In this document: piece after piece, positions 15,753-27,044 of the stretch | Position numbering within the stretch: position 1 is the stretch's first letter | How the letters are laid out: each line of letters opens with the position of its first letter | NCBI GenBank assembly: GCA_016209605.1 | Contig: JACQVS010000100.1 | Location: forward strand, 1 to 48,401 | DNA length: 48,401 nucleotides | Source: Planctomycetota bacterium | GTDB taxonomy: Bacteria; Planctomycetota; UBA8108; JACQVS01 | Reading direction: 5' to 3' | The notes under the pieces: generated by a model | Seen by the model: only the letters and a program-made list of their open reading frames with translations | Database searches by the model: none | What the model was told of the DNA's origin: nothing | Made by a program: the position numbers and the translations under genes

Positions 15753-15943
15753 TGCTGCTCAATCCCAAAACCCCCCTCATCTTCGGAACTCTGTCCATCC
15801 TCGGATTGACGGTCTACCTGACCTTCGAAAATCCGGCGCCCGGCAAGTACTCGCGGGCTCATGCCCGGATCGCCGGGATTGATTTCCGTTCTCTCGGGAT
15901 GCGCCAGATGCCATCATTCCGGCGGCCTGGAGCGCCGCCTTGA
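15752..15943 (+). CDS. N-terminal anchor of the multihaem cytochrome c (frame-disrupted)
   Basis: This short frame starts at an ATG overlapping the preceding stop. It encodes a membrane anchor (residues ~8-28, 'PLIFGTLSILGLTVYLTFE') and a linker 'GKYSRAHARIAG', then runs out after 63 residues. A haem motif CARCH is encoded at about 15899-15913 in a second frame, and the rest of the cytochrome is in a third frame. The natural protein is most likely continuous: anchor, CARCH, then the frame starting near 15940. Two indels or sequence errors within ~50 bp would explain this. Confidence 0.55.
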   Translation: MLLNPKTPLIFGTLSILGLTVYLTFENPAPGKYSRAHARIAGIDFRSLGMRQMPSFRRPGAPP

Positions 15944-16836
15944 AGCTCATCACCGCCCCGGTCCACGAAGCCACCGGCTTCCGCCTGGAGAAGCCGCACG
16001 ACCGCGTCGAGTGCCGGAAGTGCCATCCGGCGGAGCGGGCCTTCGCCGCGCGGTATCCGGATCCGGCCTTGCCGGCCTACCGCCGCCGGGAAAGCCAGTG
16101 CGAAGGCTGTCACCGCGATGTCCACGAGGGCCAGTTCGCCGCCGCCGGCAAAGGATGCCTGGACTGCCACGCCCGGACCCATTTTCTGCCCGCCCAGTTC
16201 GGCCTGGCCCAGCACGGCACCTATCCGCTCACCGGAGCGCACGCCGCCGTCCCCTGCCAGGACTGCCACCAGGTCAACGCCGCCGCGGGAACGCGGCAGT
16301 TCGCGGCGACCGCCCGGGAGTGCAAGGCCTGCCATGCCGATCCGCACGGCGGGCAGTTTTCGAGGGAGCTGGCGGCCGGCGACTGCAGCCAATGCCATCG
16401 CGGCGATGCCAGCACTTTCAAGATCCAGCCTTTTGATCATGAGCGGCTGGCCAACTACGCCCTCACCGGCGCCCATGCCCAGGCGGCGTGCGAAAGCTGC
16501 CATCGGGAGCTGCCGGGGAGCGGCGCCGCTCCGGGCGCTCGCCGGTACCGGAACACGGACCGGGAGTGCGCCGCCTGCCATCGCGATGTCCACCTCGGCC
16601 AGTTCAAGGATGATGGCAAGGTGCTTTGCGACTCCTGCCATCCGTCGACCACGACCTGGAAGGAGCTGGACTTCGACCACAACCGGCAGTCGAGATTCCC
16701 CCTTGACGGCGTTCATGCCATGGTAGCCTGCCAGGACTGCCACCCGCGCGTGCAGGTGGCGGAAAACCGGTTCATCATCCAGTACAAACCCCTGGGGGTG
16801 GAGTGCAGGGATTGCCATGGATTCGTTAAGAGATAG
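15940..16836 (+). CDS. Multihaem c-type cytochrome (11 in-frame CxxCH motifs)
   Basis: The ~298-residue frame has eleven CxxCH haem-binding motifs (CRKCH, CEGCH, CLDCH, CQDCH, CKACH, CSQCH, CESCH, CAACH, CDSCH, CQDCH, CRDCH). They are organised in repeats of the type 'CxxCHxDxHxGQF ... YxLTGAHAxxxCxxCH', typical of exported cytochrome c3/c7-like electron carriers. A twelfth motif (CARCH) lies just upstream out of frame. The listed start (TTG at 15940) is nominal; true translation should begin at the anchor at 15752. It probably passes electrons from the adjacent dihaem membrane protein to an extracytoplasmic acceptor. Its 3' end overlaps the convergent DUF255 gene by 11 bp. Confidence 0.75.
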   Translation: MKLITAPVHEATGFRLEKPHDRVECRKCHPAERAFAARYPDPALPAYRRRESQCEGCHRDVHEGQFAAAGKGCLDCHARTHFLPAQFGLAQHGTYPLTGAHAAVPCQDCHQVNAAAGTRQFAATARECKACHADPHGGQFSRELAAGDCSQCHRGDASTFKIQPFDHERLANYALTGAHAQAACESCHRELPGSGAAPGARRYRNTDRECAACHRDVHLGQFKDDGKVLCDSCHPSTTTWKELDFDHNRQSRFPLDGVHAMVACQDCHPRVQVAENRFIIQYKPLGVECRDCHGFVKR

Positions 16837-18907
16837 CCGCCCCTAGCTCTCGTTCCAGTTCCGCCAGATCGGTGACCGGCGCCTTGCAGGCGTAGTTTTC
16901 GCAGAGGTAAACCGTCGTTTTGCCATCGATCAAACGCTTGCCGGCGAGGAGCGGCACCGCCTTGGCCGCGGCGGCGTCGACCTCTCGCGGCGCGCCGGCC
17001 AGGACCTTGTTCGGCAGAAAGCGGCGATGGAGGACTCCCAGCGCCTCGCGGGTGGAAGGGCTCGCGGGGTCGCCCAGGACGGCGATCTCGAGGGGCGGGC
17101 CGCTCAGGAAATCGACCGCCAGGAGCGCCGAGGCGAAGCCCATGGGCGCCCGCTCGAGAAGCGTCCCGATGCCTTCGAGCAGCTTCACCGCCTGATCGCG
17201 GCAGCTCTTTTCGCCGGTCAAGCGCTCCAGGCGCAAGAGATTCAAGGCCGACACCCAGTTGCCGGAGGGCGTGGCGTTGTCGAAAAGATCCTGGCGGCGG
17301 TGGATGAGGTCGGCCTGGCCGGGGGCGGTGTAGTAAAAGCCCTTGCCGGACTCGTCCAGGAAGTCGGCCAGGAGCTTCTTGGTGAGCCGCCGCGCGATTT
17401 CCAGGTACTCGATCTGGAAAGTGGCCTCGTAGAGGTCCAGCAAGCCCTCGGCCACATAGGCGTAGTCGTCGAGGAAGCCGGGGATCCTGGCCCGGCCGTC
17501 CTTCCAGATGCGGAGCAGCGCCTCTCCTTGCCGGCACTGGTCGACCAGGAACCTAGCCGCCTTCTCGGCGGCCTGGCGGTAGCGCTCCACGCCGGTCGCT
17601 TGATAGCCCCGCGCCAGGGCGGAGACCATCAGGCCGTTCCAGGCGGCGATGGTTTTTTCATCGCGGAACGGCTTGACGCGCCGTTCTCGCTCGGCGTAAA
17701 GCTTGGCCCGCGCCTCGGCGAGAAGGGCCTCGAGCTTCGCCGGCTCCATCTTCATGCCGGCGGCGATCTCCTCCACCTCTCGGGTGACGTGTGGAATGCT
17801 GGTCCCATGCTCGAAGTTGCCCCCGATGGTGATGTTGTAGTAGAGGCAGGCGAGGCGCGCCGTCTCGATCCCCAGGACTCCCTCCACCTGGTCAGGCGTC
17901 CAGACGAAGAACTTCCCCTCCTCCCCTTCGCTGTCCGCATCGGTGGCCGAATAGAAGCTCCCCTCGGGGGCGGCCAGCTCGCGGAGGGCGTAGTCGAGGA
18001 CCTCGCCGGCAATGCGGCGGAAGAACGCCTCCCCGGTGGCTTGATAAGCCTCGAGGTAAACGCGGGCGAGGAGGGCGTTGTCATAGAGCATTTTCTCGAA
18101 GTGCGGCACCAGCCACTGGCGGTCGACGGAGTAGCGGTGGAAGCCGCCGCCGATCCGGTCGTACATGCCCCCTTGCGCCATGCGGCGCAGGGTGAGGAGC
18201 GCCATGTCGAGGGCCAGCTTGGCCCCGCTGCGGCGGTGGTGGCGCAGGAGCACCATGAGGTCGATCGAGTGGGGGAACTTGGGAGCCCCGCCGAAGCCGC
18301 CGAAGGTGGAATCGAAAACTTGCCCCAGGTGCTGGAAGGCCGCCTCCAGCGCCCCGGGGCCCGGCAGCTCCCGGCCCTCGACCGCTAGCCCCAGCTGCCG
18401 CAGGCGGCCGGCGAGCTCCTCGGAGACCTCGGCGACCTTGCCGCGCTGGGTGCGGTACAGCTCGGAGAGTCGCCCGAGCAGCTCCTTGAAGCCGATGCGG
18501 CCGTACCTCGATTCCGGCGGGAAGTACGTGCCGCCGTAAAAGGGCTTCAGGTCCGGCGCCAGGAAGACGCTCATCGGCCAGCCGCCCGAGCCGCTGATCA
18601 TCTGCACCGCGGACATGTAGATGGCATCGACGTCGGGGCGCTCCTCGCGGTCGACCTTCACCGGCACGAAGCGCTCGTTGAGGATCCGGGCGATGTCCTC
18701 GTCCTCGAAGGACTCCTCCTCCATGACGTGGCACCAGTGGCACGAGGAGTAGCCGACCGAGAGGAAGATGGGCTTGTCTTCTTCACGCGCCTTGCGGAAG
18801 GCCTCCTCGCCCCACGGCAGCCACTGGACGGGATTGTAGGCGTGCTGGAGGAGGTAGGGGCTGGTCTCGTGAACGAGGCGGTTGGGCGGGCGCGGCGGCG
18901 AGGACAT
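16826..18907 (-). CDS. DUF255 / SPATA20-like thioredoxin-domain protein
   Basis: The 693-residue protein has an N-terminal thioredoxin fold with '[14 protein letters not shown]' (Cys-x-x-Cys near residue 55) and '[18 protein letters not shown]'. An (alpha/alpha)6-barrel domain follows from about residue 190, as in the YyaL/SPATA20 family. The opening '[19 protein letters not shown]' is the family hallmark. The biochemical role of the family is not established; sugar epimerase-like and redox functions have been suggested. It begins 11 bp after the fused E1 gene, so both form a two-gene operon. Confidence 0.9.
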   Translation of the reverse strand: MSSPPRPPNRLVHETSPYLLQHAYNPVQWLPWGEEAFRKAREEDKPIFLSVGYSSCHWCHVMEEESFEDEDIARILNERFVPVKVDREERPDVDAIYMSAVQMISGSGGWPMSVFLAPDLKPFYGGTYFPPESRYGRIGFKELLGRLSELYRTQRGKVAEVSEELAGRLRQLGLAVEGRELPGPGALEAAFQHLGQVFDSTFGGFGGAPKFPHSIDLMVLLRHHRRSGAKLALDMALLTLRRMAQGGMYDRIGGGFHRYSVDRQWLVPHFEKMLYDNALLARVYLEAYQATGEAFFRRIAGEVLDYALRELAAPEGSFYSATDADSEGEEGKFFVWTPDQVEGVLGIETARLACLYYNITIGGNFEHGTSIPHVTREVEEIAAGMKMEPAKLEALLAEARAKLYAERERRVKPFRDEKTIAAWNGLMVSALARGYQATGVERYRQAAEKAARFLVDQCRQGEALLRIWKDGRARIPGFLDDYAYVAEGLLDLYEATFQIEYLEIARRLTKKLLADFLDESGKGFYYTAPGQADLIHRRQDLFDNATPSGNWVSALNLLRLERLTGEKSCRDQAVKLLEGIGTLLERAPMGFASALLAVDFLSGPPLEIAVLGDPASPSTREALGVLHRRFLPNKVLAGAPREVDAAAAKAVPLLAGKRLIDGKTTVYLCENYACKAPVTDLAELERELGAAIS

Positions 18908-18918
18908 GGGATCTCCTT

Positions 18919-21078
<2,160 letters not shown>

Positions 21079-21188
21079 GGGGTTATTCTATCTCCGGTCT
21101 CGACTGAATAAACGGTCTTTCCCCTCGTCCAAACCAAGGACAGGGTGTAACATCGTAAGATCAAGGCTTTTTAACCGCGACGAGGATT

Positions 21189-22472
21189 ATGAACCGGATC
21201 GGATCAAACTCAAGAAGAGTCCTGCTGCTTTTCACCGCCTTGCTCCTCCTCCCCGCCTGCCACCGCCACCGCCGCACCACCATCGTGGTCGACGTGCAGG
21301 GGGTCGTGGCCAGCGACCTGCAATCCATTGCCGCCTACCTCGAGCTCATCGAGGTCCAGGACCTGCTCGCGAACGGCCTGCACCGCTACAGCGGCAGCTC
21401 CTCCGCCCCCAACGTCTCGGGCACCTACTCATTTTCGGGCTCGGTCACCATCACCACCTTTCCCGGATCGAATGCCGGCGACGGCGCCACCGCCGACTTT
21501 TGCTTCGGAACGCCTTCCGGCGCCGTCCTCGACGTCAGCATCGACGACCCGACCTTCCTCGATGCCGGCGCCGCCTCCTTCATCGAGGCGAGCGGCGATT
21601 TCTTCACCGTCTACACGGCCTTCAAGTCCCTGCAGGACGGCCCGCAAGGCCAGACCTGCGAGCTCCACCAGGTGGCGATCTTTTCCGGCGAGCTGCTGGC
21701 CGATGGAAGCATCACCGGCCTCGAGATCGGCACCGCCATCATCGGCCTGGTGGGCGACTGCGCCAGCCTCCTCCCCGGCGACCTCCAGATCTCCGATGGC
21801 TCTACCGGGATCCCTGCCGTCTCCTGCTTCGCCGGCAGCCCGCCGATCGGCCCCGGCGAGGTGCTGGTGGCGGTCATGAACGACCTCCTCATCGACATGA
21901 AGATCCGCCTCTCCACCGACGGCTTCAGGACCGAGACCACCCTCGTGGTCAAGGGGACCGAAACGGGGGAGGTCGCTGCCCTCGCCGGCTTCGAGCTGGC
22001 CTTTGAAAGCCTGCCCCCAACGGCCGGCGGCGTGGAGATGGGTGAAATCTTGAGCGGCATTTTCGCGCCGGACACCACGCCGGCAGGGCAGGTCTCCAGC
22101 TACGTCCTCACCAACGACATCGGCGGCGACCTTTTCTTCGCCCCCCTCATCCAGAACCATACCGACGGCCCGGCCTTCTCGGTCGTCAACATCGGCATTG
22201 CCAACGCTCCACCGGATGGAAGCGGCGGCTGGGATTGCCTCTGCTCGATGCCGGCCAGCCTGACCGACCAGTACTTCGTCGGTTACTACTCCTACGATGT
22301 TCCGGGGCTGAGCTGGACGCCCCAGGAAGCCAACGTCTACCTCTTCAATTCCGACAACCCGGCGATCCCGCCCTTCGTCTTCGACCGGTTCGAGACGCCG
22401 GAGTTCGCCCTCGAAGCCGAGAGCGGCGCCATCGGCCTCCTCATCGAAGGGAGTTGGGGGCCGGGGCCGTGA
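21189..22472 (+). CDS. Putative lipoprotein of unknown function
   Basis: The 427-residue protein begins with a lipoprotein signal: basic N-region, hydrophobic core 'VLLLFTALLLLPAC', and a lipobox Cys at residue ~25. The mature part starts with a His/Arg patch. It is rich in Gly, Asp, Ser and Thr with beta-strand patterns ('VSGTYSFSGSVTITTF'), and has paired Cys (near 98/153 and at 'WDCLCSMP'). No family was recognised. It is followed 16 bp later by a membrane-anchored repeat protein on the same strand, so the two probably act together at the envelope. Confidence 0.6.
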   Translation: MNRIGSNSRRVLLLFTALLLLPACHRHRRTTIVVDVQGVVASDLQSIAAYLELIEVQDLLANGLHRYSGSSSAPNVSGTYSFSGSVTITTFPGSNAGDGATADFCFGTPSGAVLDVSIDDPTFLDAGAASFIEASGDFFTVYTAFKSLQDGPQGQTCELHQVAIFSGELLADGSITGLEIGTAIIGLVGDCASLLPGDLQISDGSTGIPAVSCFAGSPPIGPGEVLVAVMNDLLIDMKIRLSTDGFRTETTLVVKGTETGEVAALAGFELAFESLPPTAGGVEMGEILSGIFAPDTTPAGQVSSYVLTNDIGGDLFFAPLIQNHTDGPAFSVVNIGIANAPPDGSGGWDCLCSMPASLTDQYFVGYYSYDVPGLSWTPQEANVYLFNSDNPAIPPFVFDRFETPEFALEAESGAIGLLIEGSWGPGP

Positions 22473-22488
22473 GGGGAAGGAGCATTCC

Positions 22489-24438
22489 ATGACGCCGCGC
22501 CGACTTCTCGGCCTAGCCGCTCTCGTGATCCTGGCGCTGGCCGCCGGCTCGATCGCGCTCCTCATCGGGCGTGGCCGCCCGGCCGGCGGGGATCCCGCGG
22601 TGTCGCCGGCGGGCCGCTCCGAGGCGGCGCCGAAGCTGGCCTCCCCACGGGATATCTCCGGCCGCTCCGCCAGCCCGCCCCGGCTAGAACAGGTGCCGCT
22701 GGTGCGGAAAGGGGTCCGGGCCGCAAGCCGTGTCAGTCCCCAAGCCTCCGCTGAAAAAGAGGCCCCCCCCGGCGCCGCCGCCGGCCATCCGGACGCGCCG
22801 GGGCGGGTGTTGAACGGCCTCCTCCTCGAGGTGGAGTCGGGGAAGCCGCTCCCCCACCTGCCGGCGGCCTTCCGCCTGGAGTCGAGGGGCTCCATTTCAG
22901 TCCGCCAGGCGACCACCGACGGCGAGGGGCGGTTCCGCCTGCGCGGTCTTCCCGGCGGGGCGCTCATCCTCCACACCCGCGCCCCCGGCTATCTGCCCGA
23001 TGTCCGGCGGGTGGAGGCGACCGAGGGAATGGAGGGGCCGGAGGAACCGGAAGGCCCCCCAGTCGCCATCGGTCTCGAGCGCGGCCTGGCCCTCGAAGGC
23101 CGGGTCGCCGATGCCGCCGGCCAGCCCCTCGCCGGGGCGCAGCTGCGCTTGAGCCGCGCCGCCGGGGCGGGGCTGGACTCCCGGCGCGCCCTGAGCGCCG
23201 CCGATGGAGCCTTTGTCTTTTCTGGCCTTCTCGAGGGGCCCTGGATCCTTCAGGCCGTGCTGGCGGGCTATCGGGCACCGGCCGGCAGGGAGATCCAGGT
23301 GCCTCCGGCCGGCCTCATTACCCTCATTCTGGAAGCCGATCGCCCTATTCCCGTCCGCGCCGTCGATTCTTCGCTGCAACCGATCTCAGATGCCGTCATC
23401 CGCTTTGCTCCCAAAGCTAGCTCACCTCGAGCCGTGGCACTTTCCGGCGGAAAGAGCACGAAGACCGATGGCTCCGGTCTGGCCTCCCTGAGCGGCCTGC
23501 CGGCGCCCGATGATGGCATCGACGCGGTGGCGGTCCTGGAGGTGAGCCATCGCGACCACGTCCCGCTCAAGCGGGAGGTTCCGGTCGCCGAGCTGGAGCG
23601 CGGCGGGCCGGCGGGCGCGTATGAGCTCATCCTGAGCCCGGGCGGCGAGCTCGCCGGCCAGGTTCTCGACGCCGCCGGCCAGGCCGCCGCCGGCGTCCGG
23701 ATGAGCCTCAAGGGGCCGGCGCGGCGGGACCTCAACACCGTGAGCGGCGGCCGCTTCCGCTTCCCCCATCTCCCTCCCGGCGCATACATCCTGAGCGCCG
23801 ATGGCGGCCCCCAAGGGCACGCGCATCTCGAAGGGCTCGAGGTCGGCGGTCCGGAGGCGCCGGCTGCCCTCACCGTCAACCTGAAGAAAGAGCCCGGCTC
23901 CATCGTCGGCCGGGTGCTCGGGGCTCAGCGCCGGCCGGCGGCGCGCGCGCCGGTCAACCTCCTCCTCGGAGACCGGCGCTTCTCGGCCCAGACCGATGAA
24001 CAGGGCCGGTTCTCCTTCGAGGGCATTCCGGAAGGAACCTACCGGCTGCGGGCCGGCACCTGGCGGACCGGCGAGCGCGCCCTGGAGGGCGTCGCCACGG
24101 GCACGGGGGATCGAGAGCTCGTCCTGCCGGCCCTGGGATCGCTCCAGGGAGTCCTCAAGACGGCGGGGCCGGCGCGCCCCTTCCAGGTCCGCCTGGAGCC
24201 GGCGGCGCGGACAGGAGAGGTGACGGGCGGCGAGGCGGCCGGCGGCGAGGAAACCCTGGTTTACCGCTTCTCCGCCCGGACCCTCGAGTTCCGCTGCCCC
24301 AACGTCCCCGAGGGGATCTACGACCTCTGGATCGAACGGGACGGCAAAACGGCGGCGCGCCTGGAGAATGTCGCCGTCATGGCCGGGGCGGAGGCCACGC
24401 GGGTGGAGATCGAGGCGGAGGGGGCCGCCGGCGGGTAA
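22489..24438 (+). CDS. Membrane-anchored protein with carboxypeptidase-regulatory-like repeats
   Basis: A strong ribosome site (GGAAGGAG) precedes the ATG. Residues ~5-27 form one membrane anchor, then a Pro/Ala-rich linker, then at least four CarboxypepD_reg-like beta-sandwich repeats. These show 'G.V.d..g.Pl.ga.v...........t..dG.F.f.gL..G.y.l.a' patterns near residues 105, 200, 385 and 470. Such repeats usually serve as structural or binding modules in secreted proteins; no catalytic domain is present. The 649-residue gene forms a pair with the upstream lipoprotein and ends 13 bp before the convergent M24 peptidase. Confidence 0.7.
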   Translation: MTPRRLLGLAALVILALAAGSIALLIGRGRPAGGDPAVSPAGRSEAAPKLASPRDISGRSASPPRLEQVPLVRKGVRAASRVSPQASAEKEAPPGAAAGHPDAPGRVLNGLLLEVESGKPLPHLPAAFRLESRGSISVRQATTDGEGRFRLRGLPGGALILHTRAPGYLPDVRRVEATEGMEGPEEPEGPPVAIGLERGLALEGRVADAAGQPLAGAQLRLSRAAGAGLDSRRALSAADGAFVFSGLLEGPWILQAVLAGYRAPAGREIQVPPAGLITLILEADRPIPVRAVDSSLQPISDAVIRFAPKASSPRAVALSGGKSTKTDGSGLASLSGLPAPDDGIDAVAVLEVSHRDHVPLKREVPVAELERGGPAGAYELILSPGGELAGQVLDAAGQAAAGVRMSLKGPARRDLNTVSGGRFRFPHLPPGAYILSADGGPQGHAHLEGLEVGGPEAPAALTVNLKKEPGSIVGRVLGAQRRPAARAPVNLLLGDRRFSAQTDEQGRFSFEGIPEGTYRLRAGTWRTGERALEGVATGTGDRELVLPALGSLQGVLKTAGPARPFQVRLEPAARTGEVTGGEAAGGEETLVYRFSARTLEFRCPNVPEGIYDLWIERDGKTAARLENVAVMAGAEATRVEIEAEGAAGG

Positions 24439-24451
24439 AACTCCGGCCGCC

Positions 24452-25657
24452 TCACCTCACCACGATGACCTCCTCCGGGCTGAGGGAGAGGTTTTCCGGC
24501 TGCCCTGCCCTCACCGCGTAGGTGTTCTCGAGGCCGATCACGCCCAGCTCGGGATGGGTGAACTTCGGCTCTACAGCGAGCACCGTCCCCGCCGCCAAGG
24601 GCGCAACGAAGCGGCGGGCGAGGACGGGAATTTCATTGACCTCGAGGCCGAGGCCGTGGCCCACGAAGCCCACCGCGTGCCCGGGGGGGCCGAGGAAGCC
24701 CGCCTCCAGGCCGCGCTCCTTAGCCCGGGCGAGCGCCTCCTCGTAAATTTGCGAGGGGACCGCCCCCGGGACCAGCCGTTTCTCCACCAGCCGCAGCAAC
24801 CCTTGCATCTCGCCGTAGATCCGCTCGGCCTCCTCAGGGAGCCTGCCGATCACGGCCATGCGCGTCTGGTCGTGGTGGTAGCCGGTGGCGTTGGCCAGGT
24901 AGTCGAAGACCACCGGCCGGTCGCGCTCGATCTTCCGGGCGTCGCCGCCGAGGGCCAGTGCCGGGTGGGGGCCGGTGCCGCCGATGGGAAACTGCCCGTG
25001 CCCCGGGGCGGCGCCGCTGGGGCCCGAGACCACCACGCCGAGCAGGCATTCCATGTTGAAGCCGCGCATGCGCACCGCCCCAAGGTGCCCCGCCAGGCGG
25101 GCGCGCGCGTCAAGGACCGCTTGCAGCTCGCCGGTGGAGAGGTTCTCGCCCAGAAGCTCCGGCAGATCCCGATAGAGGCGGTCGTTGATGCGGGCGGCGG
25201 CGCGGATCTGGCCGATCTCCCATTCGCTCTTCACCGAGCGGATCTCGAGGATGGGTCTGGAGAGGTCCGCGACCTCGACCTGGCCCTGGCCGCCCAGGAG
25301 CTCGAGGTACTGGTTGAAGAGCAGGACGGGGAGGACGTCGAGCTCCATGCCGAGGCGCCACGGCGGCGGGCCGCACAGCGAACGGATCTCGCCGGGCAGC
25401 GCCTTCAAGCTGGTCATGGGCCGGACATCCTCGAGCGGCGAGTCGGCGCGGGCGCGCTCGAGCACCTTGCGCACCAGGAGCCGCGGCCGGCCCTCTCGGG
25501 GGACCAGCAGGTGGCAGTTCTGGATGGTGCCCGCGAAATAGTAAAGGTCGAGGCTTTGCAAGATGAGGGCGGCATCGACCGGCGGCGAGGCGGCCGCGAA
25601 CCGCGCTTGCAGGGATCGGATCCGAGCGAGGATTTCGGCTTCTGGGACGGCGGTCAT
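24452..25657 (-). CDS. M24 family metallopeptidase (Xaa-Pro aminopeptidase-like)
   Basis: The 401-residue protein has a creatinase-type N-terminal domain (residues 1-150) and a pita-bread M24 domain. Metal-ligand candidates are Asp in 'VVFDYLA', Asp in 'YHHDQTR', His in 'GFVGHGLGLEVNEIP', Glu in 'LAVEPKF' and Glu in 'GLENTY'. This full set suggests an active dinuclear metalloenzyme that trims N-terminal residues from peptides, most likely before proline. It is divergent from the DUF2088 protein, with a palindrome in the 49-bp gap. Confidence 0.85.
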   Translation of the reverse strand: MTAVPEAEILARIRSLQARFAAASPPVDAALILQSLDLYYFAGTIQNCHLLVPREGRPRLLVRKVLERARADSPLEDVRPMTSLKALPGEIRSLCGPPPWRLGMELDVLPVLLFNQYLELLGGQGQVEVADLSRPILEIRSVKSEWEIGQIRAAARINDRLYRDLPELLGENLSTGELQAVLDARARLAGHLGAVRMRGFNMECLLGVVVSGPSGAAPGHGQFPIGGTGPHPALALGGDARKIERDRPVVFDYLANATGYHHDQTRMAVIGRLPEEAERIYGEMQGLLRLVEKRLVPGAVPSQIYEEALARAKERGLEAGFLGPPGHAVGFVGHGLGLEVNEIPVLARRFVAPLAAGTVLAVEPKFTHPELGVIGLENTYAVRAGQPENLSLSPEEVIVVR

Positions 25658-25668
25658 GAATAAAAATC

Positions 25669-25686
25669 ACCGTTTTAAAAAACGGT
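25669..25686. promoter_or_regulatory. Palindrome between divergent M24 and DUF2088 genes
   Basis: ACCGTTTT-AA-AAAACGGT is an 8-bp-arm inverted repeat placed 12 bp before the M24 start and 21 bp before the DUF2088 start. A TATAAT (25695-25700) lies just to its right, too close to the 25707 ATG to serve it as a normal -10 with a leader. It could be an operator serving both genes. Confidence 0.5.
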
Positions 25687-25706
25687 CCAGATTTTATAAT
25701 GATCTC

Positions 25707-26996
25707 ATGAAAAATACCCAAGAAATTCCCCGCGTGTTCCTGGCGCGGCAGCGCTTCCAGCGGCCGCGCGTCGACAACCTGGAAGCGGCCGTGAAGGGCG
25801 AGCTGGCGCGGATCTTTCCCGCCGGCAGCCTCCAGCCCGGCGCCCGCATCGGCATCACCGTCGGCAGCCGCGGCATCGCCAATATCGCCGCCCTCGCCCG
25901 GGCGGCCGTCGATTTCTTCAAGTCGCGGGAAGCTCGGCCTTTCATCATTCCGGCCATGGGCAGCCACGGCGGCGCCACCGCCGAGGGCCAGCGCGCCTTG
26001 ATCGCCCATTACGGGGTGACCGAGGAGGCCATGGGCTGCCCGGTGCGGGCCGAGATGAAGACCCGCTCCCTCGGCCGGACGGCCAGGGGGGTCGAGGCCT
26101 TCCTCGCCGAAACCGCCCTCGAGGCGGACGGGGTCCTGCTGATGAACCGGGTGAAGCCGCACACCGACTACAAGGGGCCCATCGAGAGCGGCCTCACCAA
26201 GATCTGCGGCATCGGCCTCGGCAAGCTCGAAGGGGCCTCCGAGTACCACAGCCACCTCCACGACCTCGGCCTGGGGGTCGCCATCCGCTCGGCGGTGGAG
26301 AAGATCCTCGAGACCGGAAAGATCCTCGGCGGCCTGGCGATTCTCGAGAACGCCTACCATGAAACCGCCAGGATCGCCGGCGTGCCGGCTGCCCGGATGC
26401 TCGAGGAGGAGGAGCGCCTGCTCAAGGAGGCCTACCAGCTCATGGGGCGCCTGCCGTTCCAGGAGTTCGACCTCCTGGTCTGCGATCAGATGGGGAAGAA
26501 CATCTCAGGCGCCGGCCTCGACACCAACATCATCGGCCGCTGCGTTTACGGCTTCGTGCAGGGGAAGCCCTGGATCGAGGGCATGCCCTCGATCGCCCGC
26601 ATTTTCGTCCGCACCCTGACGGATGAGAGCGACGGCAACGCCGTCGGCATGGGGCTCTTCGAGTTCGCCACGCCCCGCTTCATGGCCAAGGTGAACCACC
26701 AGGTCACCCAGCTCAACGCCTTCACGGCCTGCTCCCCCTTGGGGGCCAAGCCCCCGATCGTCCTTCCCAACGACCGGGAGGCCATTGCCGTGGCCTTGAA
26801 GACCTCGAAGCGCCGCCCGGACGGGCCGCGCCTGGCCTACATCCGCGACACCCTTTCCCTGGAGGAGGTCTACCTTTCCGAGGCCTTTCTGAGCGAGGCC
26901 GGCCAGCGCCGGGACTTGAAGGTGATGGGCGACCCGCGGCCGCTCGAGTTTGATGCAGAAGGATGGCTGGTCTCGCCCTTCGTGGGGAAGAATTGA
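25707..26996 (+). CDS. DUF2088 / lactate racemase-domain-like protein
   Basis: The open frame extends to 25563, overlapping the divergent peptidase gene. The ATG at 25707 fits the start of conserved-looking sequence and gives 429 residues. Features are 'IGITVGSRGIANI', 'PAMGSHGGATAEGQ', 'NRVKPHTDYKGPIESGL' and 'GAGLDTNIIGR', which resemble the LarA-like DUF2088 superfamily. LarA uses a nickel-pincer cofactor; whether this protein does is unknown, and no larB/C/E genes are present. A different isomerase activity is possible. Confidence 0.55.
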   Translation: MKNTQEIPRVFLARQRFQRPRVDNLEAAVKGELARIFPAGSLQPGARIGITVGSRGIANIAALARAAVDFFKSREARPFIIPAMGSHGGATAEGQRALIAHYGVTEEAMGCPVRAEMKTRSLGRTARGVEAFLAETALEADGVLLMNRVKPHTDYKGPIESGLTKICGIGLGKLEGASEYHSHLHDLGLGVAIRSAVEKILETGKILGGLAILENAYHETARIAGVPAARMLEEEERLLKEAYQLMGRLPFQEFDLLVCDQMGKNISGAGLDTNIIGRCVYGFVQGKPWIEGMPSIARIFVRTLTDESDGNAVGMGLFEFATPRFMAKVNHQVTQLNAFTACSPLGAKPPIVLPNDREAIAVALKTSKRRPDGPRLAYIRDTLSLEEVYLSEAFLSEAGQRRDLKVMGDPRPLEFDAEGWLVSPFVGKN

Positions 26997-27044
26997 ACCA
27001 CGAAGGCGCGAAGACACGAAGAGTGAGAAGGAAAGAAAAAGACT
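26997..27044. repeat. Half-copy of the CGAAG/CTTCG intergenic repeat
   Basis: Right after the DUF2088 stop the sequence reads ACCACGAAGGCGCGAAGACA and continues in a purine-rich tract. It matches the left-half style of the palindromic element at 11521-11621. It sits between convergent genes. Confidence 0.5.

Noticed and set aside
15763..15770. Additional DUF6502 operator at a TCCCAAA in the cytochrome gene
   Set aside because: Only one half-site, inside coding sequence, with no TTTGGGA at the right distance.
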